Under the pieces are notes generated by a model. That model was not told the origin of the DNA and did not search any database. It saw nothing but the letters and a program-made list of their open reading frames with translations. Below are positions 50,403-59,600 of a stretch of DNA of 64,000 bases, piece after piece. The DNA is taken from the NCBI GenBank assembly GCA_963210315.1, contig OY723281.1:1116001-1180000 (forward strand). Reading direction: 5' to 3'. The translations under genes were made by a program, and so were the position numbers. Each line of letters starts with the position of its first letter. The first letter of the stretch is position 1. Source of the DNA: Rhynchopus euleeides. Its lineage: Eukaryota; Euglenozoa; Diplonemea; Diplonemida; Diplonemidae.

Positions 50403-53400
50403 GGGGGGACCCGCGCAGGAGATTAACGTTCCCCCTGGCCGGGGTGCCGACCACGTCTGGGGACAAATCACGTTCGCCGTCGGGCCCCCAGCCGCACCCC
50501 ACCCCGAGAAACAGGAGGTCTCGGGGCGTATACAAACACCTCCACACACCCCAAGTAGAACCCCAACCCCAACATCACCCCCAACCCCACCTAGACCCAG
50601 CCGAGCCGCTGTACGGGCAGGAGATACCCGGGCAACGGCCCCGTGCTGGGACCCCGTAGATTTGGCGACAGGGGCAGGAGAACCCCGGCGCCTCCGTGGG
50701 GGGGGACAGGAGTACTCCCCCTCCACCATAGAGCAAGACGAGCAGTGGTTGACGCATGCTGCAAGGAGACTGATGGCGCTCCGGGTACCAGTGCCGAAGG
50801 ACGGCAACTGCCAGTACGCCGGCCTTGCAGAGCAGTGCGCGGAGTGGACAGCAGGCGGGTTGCGTGCAGCGGTGGCGTCGTCCATGCGGCAAAACGCAGA
50901 GCGCAGGGCCTCGTACGTGCCCGACCACGATGACCCGCAGGCCCCTACATCCTACGACGACTACGTCGAGAAGCAGACGCGCCCGGGGACATACGGAGAC
51001 GCGGCTACCCTCCGGGTTGCGGCAGAAGTTCTGGATGCCCAGGTGTGGCTGCTCGCCTCCAACAGCAAGCAATGCATGACCCGGTGTGGGGAGGGAGCCA
51101 AGGTGCTGGGCCTTACGTGGAGGCCCTTCCACTACGATGTGCTCCGTTTCCCCCTTAGCCTGGCCCGGGAGCTAGCTGTGACGCCGACCAACCAGTGGGA
51201 TATCCCTGCAGCCCTTCCTATGCCCACCCCGGCCACAGCGGACGGGACGCGAGTGCCTACGCCCGTCCAGGGGTCCACAGCGTCACCGCCCCCGCGGCGA
51301 TTGCGGCATCCTGCATATCAACTAACAACACCGGGAGTGATCAGGCTGGCGACAGCGAACGTAACGTCACTGCAGACGCACCTAGGCGACGTGGCGGGCC
51401 TGAAGGCGGATGTTGTGGCCCTGCAGGAAACCCGAGTCCCGGACCCGAGCAAGGGCACGCACAACGGCTACTTCGCAGCCCACGGCTGGGCTATGCACTG
51501 GGGCAAGGGCATGCCCAGGGTCGCAGGCGCGAACGGCCGCGAACAAACAAGGCCCGGAGGTGTGGCTGTCATGGCGAAGGAGGGCCTTGTCGCGCAAGTG
51601 GTGCAGCCGAAGACCGCGCAGGAGCAGAAGTTGTACGACAGTACCCGCATGGTGCACGTAGTGCTAGCGATTGGAGACGGGAAAACGGCGCTTCATATCC
51701 TGAGCGTGTACGGCCACTCGGGGACCGAAGTGGGTGAGCAGCGGGAAGCCCTCCTGCAAGAGACGCTCGACCTCGCAGCTGGGTTGGGGCAGGTGCCCGT
51801 GCTACTGATGGGGGACCTCAACACCAACCCGGAAACCAGCGCCACGCTGTCCCAGGCGTGCCGGGTGGGCGGCTGGGTCGACGTGGCGACGACGCATGCG
51901 GAGCTCGCACAACAGAGCGTGCAGAACACGTGCTGGGCGTCGGAGAACGGCACTCGGCTGGACATCTGCCTGATGAACTCCTGCGCAGCGCCGGCCCTGC
52001 GTCGCGTTGAGGTGGCGAAGCGGGGGGACTACGACATACCCACGCACTGCCCGCTTTTTGTAGACCTAGACCTCACTGCCTTCCGCCGCCCCAAAAAGAT
52101 CTGCATTCTTCCCACCCCTTTCCCTGCGGGTAAGCCCAAGCTGGGAGACGCTGCGGCGAGAGGGATAATGCAGGACGTGCTTGCAGAGGGGGAACTGCGC
52201 CACGGAGCAACGGCCGCGCAGCTCCTCCACCGAGCCTCCACCTGCGGCGAGCGTTTCCTAAAGCGTGTCCATGTAGGCCACCTGGAGAGGCAGGAAGCGG
52301 CCTACACAGGCAGAGCGGAGGGCTACCACATGCAGTGGTCGCGGGCGGCCACCAAGCACCACCCCGCCTCTGCACGGGGGGCCGGTGACACGAACACCCG
52401 GGCGAAGGACGGACTGTTGGGGAACCTCCGATGCCTCGTCCAAGAGGGTCTCAAGCGACTGCAAGCCGATGCACCGTACGGCCTCACGAATGGGGAGAAG
52501 CACGCCTGGAACGCCGCAAAGAACCGCCTGAGGGAGGGGGGCCTCCCCCAGGGGCTGCAAGCAGCGCTGACGAACACAACCTCGCAGTTGCCGGACCTGG
52601 AGATCCTGGAGCAGGCCCTCATTGCCTTGGAGGGGTCGCAGAGGGGCATGTTCGACAGGCTCCGCGACGCGAGGATCCGCACGTGGAAGGCGAGGATGCA
52701 GAAAGCTTGGACATACGAGGCAGGGCAGGTGTTCGCGTACCTCGCAGATCGCTTCTGCGCTCCAGCCACCTTCATGCGGCGCGAAGACGGCTCTTTCACG
52801 GCCTGCCCCAAGGAGGCGGACGAGCTGCTGAGGAGCGACACGGCGTGGGGAGGGTACTTCCGTAAGTACGCAACGACGCCAGAGCCCCGGTGGGACACCT
52901 TCCGCCAAAAGTACCTCCGCTTTCTCCCCGAGGTGGCTGACATGGAGTGCAAGACCATCACGGCAGAAGACGTTGGGAAGGCCTTGGCCAAGATGTCCAC
53001 GTCCACCTCGCCGGGCCTGCACGGTTGGCGGGTCCACGAACTGAGACAACTCCCGCACGAACTCCTCAGGCTCTTCGCGGAGGTGTTCAACGAAGTTGAA
53101 CGGTCGGGCGAGTGGCCGGAGCAGCTGATGCACGCCATGATCTGCCTCATCCCCAAGCCTGGCAGCTCAGGAGAGCCACTGTCGCAGCGCCCCATCAGTA
53201 TCACCCCCGTGCTGTACAGAGTGTGGGCAGCTATCCGGGTGAAACCGGCACTGAAGTGGTTGGAGATCATCGCGCCCGAAGACCTGCACGGCTGCCGGCC
53301 TGGCCACGGTGCGGAGGACCTCATCTGGCACCTGGCGGCACGTATTGAAGAAGCCCACCTCACAGGGCGACCGCTGCACGGAGTCGCCCTCGACTTCAAG

Positions 53401-56400
53401 AAGTGCTTCGACACGGTGCCAATCGACCTCACCTTCCGCCTGGCTGCGGAGCTCGGTTTCGACGCCCGTGTCCTGCGCACCCTGCGAGCAGCGTACAGGA
53501 CGATGCAGCGGCACTTCCGGGCGAGCGGCACCATCGGGGAAGGCTTCCTGCCAACTAACGGCATCATGCAGGGTTGCCCCATCAGTGTCGTGCTGATTAA
53601 CGTGCTGGTGGGTGTGTGGATGAGGATGGTCGAGCACCGGCAGGACACAAGGGCGCTGTCTTTCGTTGACGACGTATACGCCACAGCCCCCAGCCCGGAG
53701 ATCCTGCAAGACGTTGTAGACGACTCTGCGGGTTTCTCCCACGACACCGGGATGGCTATTTGTGCAGAAATCAAGTCTCACGTTTTCTCGACATCCCCCG
53801 GGCCGCTCCGGATTATGTACCGGGCAAGGGATGGCGAGGCCACTCCCCTCCGGCAGCGCAACAGCTTCGACTGTCTCGGGGCCATGCTACACGCGCGCCT
53901 GATCAGGGAAGGGCGCACAGCGCCCCAGTCCGAGCGCATCGCCCGCCGGAAGGAAGGTGCGCAGCAGAACCTCCGCAGAACCTCAGCGCTGCCCCTGCCG
54001 GTGCAATGGAAAGGGCAGGCGGCGGCGATGACGGCAGGGGCTCGACTATATTACGATGCCCTCGTAACTCGTTGGGACAGCAAGGACATCAGGCGATGGA
54101 GGGGCCTCTTCGTCGCCGCGCTCTGGTCTGGCCCACCTCGCAGAGCACAGGAGATTGTGCTGTGTGTCCTCCATCAGGCGCACCGGGTGGACCCCGCTGT
54201 CGCCCCCCCCTACCGGCAGATCACCACATGGGCCAAGCAGATCAAAAAGTGGAGCCACAGCAGGGTGCTGTCCGAGGCAGCCTGGGGGAGTAGAGAGAGG
54301 CTTGAGGGGACAGGCCCCTTCGCGCTTTTCTGGGCCGCCCTGCAGGGGATTGAATGGCGCTGGAGTGCTGCGACCACCCTGGCTTACACTGACGAAGCTG
54401 GTCGCGATGTCACCTTCGGCCCTGTTGCTGCAACACCGAGCGCCTGGGCTATCTTTGCACACGACCTCCGCCAATCCCTGCGTAACGCAACGGCGAAGAA
54501 GCTGGCCGAACGCAGAGACGACTTCCAAGGAGCAGAGCACGGCATTGACGGGAGGGTGACACGTTGCGTCCTGGAGGGAGAGGGCGCTGCAATCACGGGG
54601 TACCAGCGAGGCCTCCTCCGCTCCGTCGTTGCAGGGGCGGTGCCTGCTCGTGGGCGCACAGGTCTGGGGGAGGTGTGCCGATACTGCACATCTGGGACCC
54701 CGGAGACGGTATCACACCTGTGGTGGGACTGCGCGGCATGGGAGCCAGTCCGCCAGAAGCACCCCATAGCAGCGAGGGACCGGACGGCCTGGCCGGCATG
54801 CCTGGCCCAGTGCGGGGTGGCGCCCATTTACAGATACAGCGTCCCGGAGAACGAGCAGCCGCTGCCCATGTCCTTTGCGGACAGGATCACCACCGTGGCA
54901 CAGCTCCACCGCTACTTCATCGCAGTCCTGGCGGCGCGACAGGAGAAGGACGGGCTGCTCGACCGCTCTGTGCGCCATCACCGTACTACCGTCTACCCCT
55001 GGGAGTGGAGCACCCCTAACCCCGAGAGTGCCTCCATCCCTGCACTGGCGCCTTCCGAAGTCAAGCAGACGTGGGGCAAGCGGCCCCCAGGCATGTGGGT
55101 GGCCCTCTGCGACTGGCTAAGGGGCCTAAAGTGGGGACCGCAGGGGAGTGAGCATACTGTGACCCTGATGGAGCTGGCCGTGGACTTCGAGCTATCAACT
55201 GGCCTTACCCTCCCAGACACCGTGACGCGCCGCATCCGCCCCCCCGCCCACGTGGACCCGAATAGGAAGGGCGCGAGGGAGGCCCGCTCGCGCATCCCTG
55301 CAGACACAGCCCCAGGGCTCACCCTGTACTTTGACGGTGGTGCGCGCGACAATGGCACCCCCTTCGCCGTGGCGGGGGCAGGGGCGGTGCTATACCAAGA
55401 CGGTTGCAAGGTTTCAGAGAAAGTACTCCCGCTGCTGAACGTGCGTAGCAACAACATTGCTGAGTACGAGGCGCTCCGTGCAGGTCTGCGCCTCCTCGAG
55501 AGGGGTGATGCCCCTGAGGGCCCAGTCACAGTGCGGGGCGACTCCCAGGTGGTGCTGCGCCAGCTCCAAGGGGACTCATTGTGCCGGGATGCCGCCCTCC
55601 GTCCTCTGTTCCTCAGCACGTCCCGGCTAGCTGCGGACCTCCAACCGAGGTTCACTCTCACATACGAGCATGTGAAGAGGGAATCCAACACAGATGCTGA
55701 TGCCCTCAGTAACGCCGCGATGGACGAGGCTGAAAGGCTGGGGGCCTCACGGCAGCAGCTCCAGCAGGACCTCACGGTGTTCCAGAGCAGTATCCTGGGG
55801 AAGGCTGCCTCGCTGAAGGGGCTCTGCAGCATGGTGACGAAAGTAGGCACTGGGCCCTGGCATTGCGGCCATGCTGCCAACTCAACAGTCCTCACGGCGA
55901 TCGGTGGATCTGTGGCGGCGGGCCTGTCGAGGAGGGCCCAGCTGAACCCTGCCACTGAGTCGGTGATGCGCAGCCTCCAAGCGCACCTGGCTGTGCCAGC
56001 CCCCAGCCGGACGGATACAGTGTTCCATGATCGCGGAATGGCGTGGGCCGCTACCTTCGCTCCGCAGCCGCACTACCCTGAGGGTTGGCAGCAATCGGCC
56101 CAGCAGTGGGCGGCGCGTGGTCGGCAGGCCAACAGCCGGGTAGGGCGCCCATGGGAGCGGAGGGGCGCTGCCCCCCGAACTGCTCCCCCTGGTGCCAGGA
56201 GGAACGCAAAGGTGCTTGCCTGCAAGTTGCATTGGAAGCCCCGTTGCTCGGCATGCCAGAAGCGGCGCCTCCCGGAGGAGGTGTGCTGCCGCAACCACCA
56301 CAAGGAGGGGGACGGGCTCCCGGTCACTATGGGCTTCTGCAAACGCCACAGCATGGACCGATGCGGTGACTGCTACAGCGATGGCAAAACACTACCACAT

Positions 56401-56505
56401 TGCTGCCAAGCACACCACGCCGGCTATGCTGCACGCCCTCCTCCCCGGAGTGGCACTGAGTTGGCCCCACACTCTAACCCGAGTGGGGCCTCCGCTGTGA
56501 CGTAG
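50380..56505 (+). CDS. Retrotransposon ORF2: OTU protease-APE endonuclease-RT-zinc finger-RNase H
   Basis: Open from the codon after the ORF1 UAG. The first in-frame ATG is at 50773, only eight residues before the OTU catalytic motif. OTU domain: PKDGNCQYAGL (Cys codon at 50809) to RPFHYDVL (His), about 50740-51150. APE endonuclease (about 51340-52075): NVTSL, ALQETR, LMGDLNTN, TRLDICLMN and PTHCPLF. Reverse transcriptase (about 52970-53800): LHGWRVHEL, CLIPKPG, VALDFKKCFDTVP (motif A), GIMQGCPISVVL (motif B), SFVDDVYAT (motif C with FVDD) and GMAICAEIK. CxxC...HxxxxC finger at about 54675-54732 (CRYCTSG...HLWWDC). RNase H (about 55315-55730): LYFDGGARDN, NIAEYEAL, VRGDSQVV and SNTDADALSNAA. 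A Cys/His-rich tail ends the protein (CSACQKRRLPEEVCCRNH...CGDCYSDG). Multifunctional replication enzyme of the element; the role of the OTU domain is unknown. Confidence 0.9.
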   Translation, partial: GGGRSGQRGGPAQEINVPPGRGADHVWGQITFAVGPPAAPHPEKQEVSGRIQTPPHTPSRTPTPTSPPTPPRPSRAAVRAGDTRATAPCWDPVDLATGAGEPRRLRGGGQEYSPSTIEQDEQWLTHAARRLMALRVPVPKDGNCQYAGLAEQCAEWTAGGLRAAVASSMRQNAERRASYVPDHDDPQAPTSYDDYVEKQTRPGTYGDAATLRVAAEVLDAQVWLLASNSKQCMTRCGEGAKVLGLTWRPFHYDVLRFPLSLARELAVTPTNQWDIPAALPMPTPATADGTRVPTPVQGSTASPPPRRLRHPAYQLTTPGVIRLATANVTSLQTHLGDVAGLKADVVALQETRVPDPSKGTHNGYFAAHGWAMHWGKGMPRVAGANGREQTRPGGVAVMAKEGLVAQVVQPKTAQEQKLYDSTRMVHVVLAIGDGKTALHILSVYGHSGTEVGEQREALLQETLDLAAGLGQVPVLLMGDLNTNPETSATLSQACRVGGWVDVATTHAELAQQSVQNTCWASENGTRLDICLMNSCAAPALRRVEVAKRGDYDIPTHCPLFVDLDLTAFRRPKKICILPTPFPAGKPKLGDAAARGIMQDVLAEGELRHGATAAQLLHRASTCGERFLKRVHVGHLERQEAAYTGRAEGYHMQWSRAATKHHPASARGAGDTNTRAKDGLLGNLRCLVQEGLKRLQADAPYGLTNGEKHAWNAAKNRLREGGLPQGLQAALTNTTSQLPDLEILEQALIALEGSQRGMFDRLRDARIRTWKARMQKAWTYEAGQVFAYLADRFCAPATFMRREDGSFTACPKEADELLRSDTAWGGYFRKYATTPEPRWDTFRQKYLRFLPEVADMECKTITAEDVGKALAKMSTSTSPGLHGWRVHELRQLPHELLRLFAEVFNEVERSGEWPEQLMHAMICLIPKPGSSGEPLSQRPISITPVLYRVWAAIRVKPALKWLEIIAPEDLHGCRPGHGAEDLIWHLAARIEEAHLTGRPLHGVALDFKKCFDTVPIDLTFRLAAELGFDARVLRTLRAAYRTMQRHFRASGTIGEGFLPTNGIMQGCPISVVLINVLVGVWMRMVEHRQDTRALSFVDDVYATAPSPEILQDVVDDSAGFSHDTGMAICAEIKSHVFSTSPGPLRIMYRARDGEATPLRQRNSFDCLGAMLHARLIREGRTAPQSERIARRKEGAQQNLRRTSALPLPVQWKGQAAAMTAGARLYYDALVTRWDSKDIRRWRGLFVAALWSGPPRRAQEIVLCVLHQAHRVDPAVAPPYRQITTWAKQIKKWSHSRVLSEAAWGSRERLEGTGPFALFWAALQGIEWRWSAATTLAYTDEAGRDVTFGPVAATPSAWAIFAHDLRQSLRNATAKKLAERRDDFQGAEHGIDGRVTRCVLEGEGAAITGYQRGLLRSVVAGAVPARGRTGLGEVCRYCTSGTPETVSHLWWDCAAWEPVRQKHPIAARDRTAWPACLAQCGVAPIYRYSVPENEQPLPMSFADRITTVAQLHRYFIAVLAARQEKDGLLDRSVRHHRTTVYPWEWSTPNPESASIPALAPSEVKQTWGKRPPGMWVALCDWLRGLKWGPQGSEHTVTLMELAVDFELSTGLTLPDTVTRRIRPPAHVDPNRKGAREARSRIPADTAPGLTLYFDGGARDNGTPFAVAGAGAVLYQDGCKVSEKVLPLLNVRSNNIAEYEALRAGLRLLERGDAPEGPVTVRGDSQVVLRQLQGDSLCRDAALRPLFLSTSRLAADLQPRFTLTYEHVKRESNTDADALSNAAMDEAERLGASRQQLQQDLTVFQSSILGKAASLKGLCSMVTKVGTGPWHCGHAANSTVLTAIGGSVAAGLSRRAQLNPATESVMRSLQAHLAVPAPSRTDTVFHDRGMAWAATFAPQPHYPEGWQQSAQQWAARGRQANSRVGRPWERRGAAPRTAPPGARRNAKVLACKLHWKPRCSACQKRRLPEEVCCRNHHKEGDGLPVTMGFCKRHSMDRCGDCYSDGKTLPHCCQAHHAGYAARPPPRSGTELAPHSNPSGASAVT

Positions 56506-56671
56506 AAATGGGCGGGGGTGGGCAATGATCCGCGCAGGATCTCCCCACACAAAACGTGGTCACCACACACACACACACCATCGCAGAGCAGCCGAACACA
56601 GGGCAGGCGTAGCGGGTCGGCTACCACAGCACCGGCTGCACCGGCACACAGGGCTGCTGTGCGGTGCTGCG

Positions 56672-59600
56672 ATGCGCGGGCGTGCAGCGGTGTGGGGTGC
56701 GGTGCGGCTGCTGCTGGCATGCGCTGCTGCCGCGCCTGCAGGCACGCAGGCGCGTGTGGAGGAGCTGGTGGATGCGGTGCAGATAGCCATTGTCAGGGGC
56801 GCGCCGGGGGGCTTCCCGGTGTTCCACAGAACCTATAACTACAATTCCCCCACAGGTCCTCCCGAAACAATGTTCGGCCCCTTCAACTTGTTCAACGTCA
56901 GCTACCTCGGGGAGGGCAACTGCACCACAGGCAACACCAGCACGGGAGGTGCGACAGAAGGCAGCCTGACACAGGGCTGCCCAGTCAGCTCGGTGCGGGA
57001 GACACGCACGATCCGTGTCCACGGTGTGAAGCAGCAGGTTTGGAGCGGGTTCAGGATCGAGGGGCTGCAGTCCGTCGAGAGCACCACACCGGAGAGCTGG
57101 GGGGCGCACCCTGCACGCATCGAGTGGGGTGTGTACGCACAGTCGGGATCCCCCATCTACCGCCCTGCGTCTCGCGGTGCGCGGGAGACGGTGGACTTTG
57201 CACGGATCATCCGGTACGAGGTTGCGCTGGAATGCAGCGGGACGGGGCGAGCGCTGCCCGCCTTCTCCGTCACGGTGCGCTCCTCGGCACACGATGAGGC
57301 GTGCACGTCGCACCCGCACCATGCGCCTGCCACGCGCGGGCCGCAGGTGGTGGTGGTCGGGATGGTGTGCCCCTTCTTCCTGTGGGAGGCGGATGTGCTG
57401 CAGGTGGTGCCTGGGGCCGGCAGCCCCGTTGCGGAAGCAGATGCGTGGACCGTGCACAGTGTCAGCGTCGTTGCGGACGGCGGTGTGCGTGCTGTTTACA
57501 AACCTCCAAGGGCGGGGTCAGGGTCAGCGGCAGGGGCGTGGGAAGTCGGCCCAATCTTCCCACTGGAGCTGCAGCAGGTGACGCCACCTGCACCTACACC
57601 TGCACCTGCAGCACCACGCCACCCCAGCTACCGCATCGAGGTCACTGTGGACGGGGGAGAGGGGGCCAGGTGGGACATCACCGCAACAACAACATCCGGC
57701 AAGACGTGCACCCTGGCCAGAGCACAGGCAGCCCCCCAGCAGCACACCTTCCGGTTCGACACGGATGCGCTGTGCGAGGAGACGGGTGCGGGGGTGGAGG
57801 TTGCGTCCGTCGGGATCACGTGCAGCTCGCACGCCCTCGTGTCCGCAGTCACAGCCTCGCAGGAGGTGTGCGCGCTTGCGGGCTGTGCCGCGAAGAGGCG
57901 TGCCACACAGCCCTACTCTGCCATGCCTGGCGCCTCTGCCCTGTATGTCGTGCCCGACACACCAACCGCCTGGATCCGCTACCACACCATCCGCATCAAC
58001 CCACGCGCTGCATACGGCCAAGCTCCCACCCCGCTCCACAACATGTCACTCATCGCTGGGCATGGGTCGGTGTGCCCTTCCGAACCCCTCTCTGTCGTCT
58101 TCAGCCCTGGGGACAGCAGCATGTCTGTGGTGTGCCCTTTCCCTGCTGAGAGCATCACGCGTGTCGATGTCACAGCCCCACATCACGTCAACGTCGGCAA
58201 CATCGGAGCAGTCTCGGTTGCTGTGTTCTTTGAAATCGAAAGTCCCAGCGGCGGTGTCTGGACATCATTCTTAACGCGTGAATTTTCGCTGGGGCGATAC
58301 CACTATAACCCTCTATACTCTGAGGCGGTGCAGGTATATCCATCGCAGTTCGTACCACCCCACCCGACGCCGCTATATGTGCCACCTCGTGCCGTTTTCC
58401 CCCCGGCGGTGCTTCCGCCTGAGCCCACGGGTGCTGTGCCGATCGCATGCAACCCTAAAGCTAGCACAAGCAACACCACTGCATTCCAACAGGTGGAAGG
58501 GGTCAGGATCGGCAGCCCGCTGCGTGAGGCGCTCCTCAGCGACTACCCCTTCGCTGTCTACGCCGTGCGGGAGGGCCAGGGAGACGCGTGCCTTCTTGGC
58601 ACGTTCCGGCCAATCGACCCGCTTGGCGTGTACTTCTTGCGCAACATCTGTGATTTCTCACTCTCGCAAGCAGACTACATCAGGGTTCGGTACAGCGGTA
58701 CCCTCGCAGATCTGCAAAACGAGCCTTACTCATCCACCGACTACTTCATCGACACGCTCTCTGTCTTCGAGACCCTCGTGTTCGAAGGGGGTGCCCGCTC
58801 CGCACGCTGGAGGGAGTGGCGCCTGAGTGGGTCGCACAAGACACAGGGGCGGATCGACGTGACCCCCTCGTCACTCGACGCATCGCTGGACTTTGCCAGG
58901 GCATGGGGGCCGATGCGTGTGGCGGTGTCGCCCGAGGCGGGAAGTGTGTCGGGTGGGCAAGGGACGTTCCACGTGACGCTGCACTCTGGGAAGAGGGTGT
59001 GCGAGCTGGGGTCGTTCACAGACCCGCCCGCTGCGGTGGTGGCGGTGGTGGAGGGGCACTGCGCCTTCTCGATCTACGAGGTGCAGTCTGTGGGGCTGCG
59101 GCCCGACGCGGATGGTGCGGGTGCGGCTGGGAGTGTCAATGCGTCCTGGCGGGTTGCAGCTGTGGCAGTGTCGTTCCGCAACACGACGTTGGCGTTGGAA
59201 GCCGGCAGCCTCCCAGCACTGGTCGGTGGGCAGGACGCTCTGGTCTCCAACCTGTCGCTCGTCCCCACGCACGTCCCTGACCCACCCGCTGCCGCACACA
59301 CCGACACCGGGCCGCGCGTGCGTGCGTGGTTTGAGCGTGCCGCATCCGGTGCACGTGTGGCGGTTGAGGTCTACGCCAGCGGCTCGCAGGCGCCGCTCTG
59401 CAGCATCCCGTCCCTCGGCGGGGGCGGCAGCATCGCAGAAGGGGTGTGGGTGTACCTCGACACGTCGCAGTGCGTGGGTGCCGCCCCCATTGCGAAGGTG
59501 GAGCTGACAGCGGGCGGTGCCGGGGTGGTGTCGCTGGAGGTGCTCGAGGTGTGCGACCCAGGTGCGGGTGCGGGTGATGGTGACGGTGATGGTGATTGCC

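Larger units (their letters stand above)
47840..56560 (+). mobile_element. Complete-looking non-LTR retrotransposon (LINE) with OTU, APE, RT and RNase H
   Basis: 8721 bp between 19-base direct repeats (47821-47839 and 56561-56579), which I read as the target duplication. The target is a CA-rich tract, so chance similarity cannot be fully excluded. The predicted leader is 26 bases, followed by ORF1 (47866-50379), a UAG, ORF2 in the same frame (to 56505) and a 55-base 3' tail without poly(A). All catalytic motifs are intact, which suggests recent activity. The combination of an OTU protease, an AP-type endonuclease, RT and RNase H recalls the Dualen/RandI and RNase H-bearing LINE groups. Exact clade placement needs a tree. 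Confidence 0.83.

Noticed and set aside
50662..50664. TTG at 50662 as ORF2 start
   Set aside because: The frame is open well upstream of it to the UAG, so it is not a natural boundary. The choices are readthrough from ORF1 or the ATG at 50773.
52323..53774. 483-codon reverse-strand frame
   Set aside because: Antisense of the RT region, which carries all catalytic motifs on the + strand.
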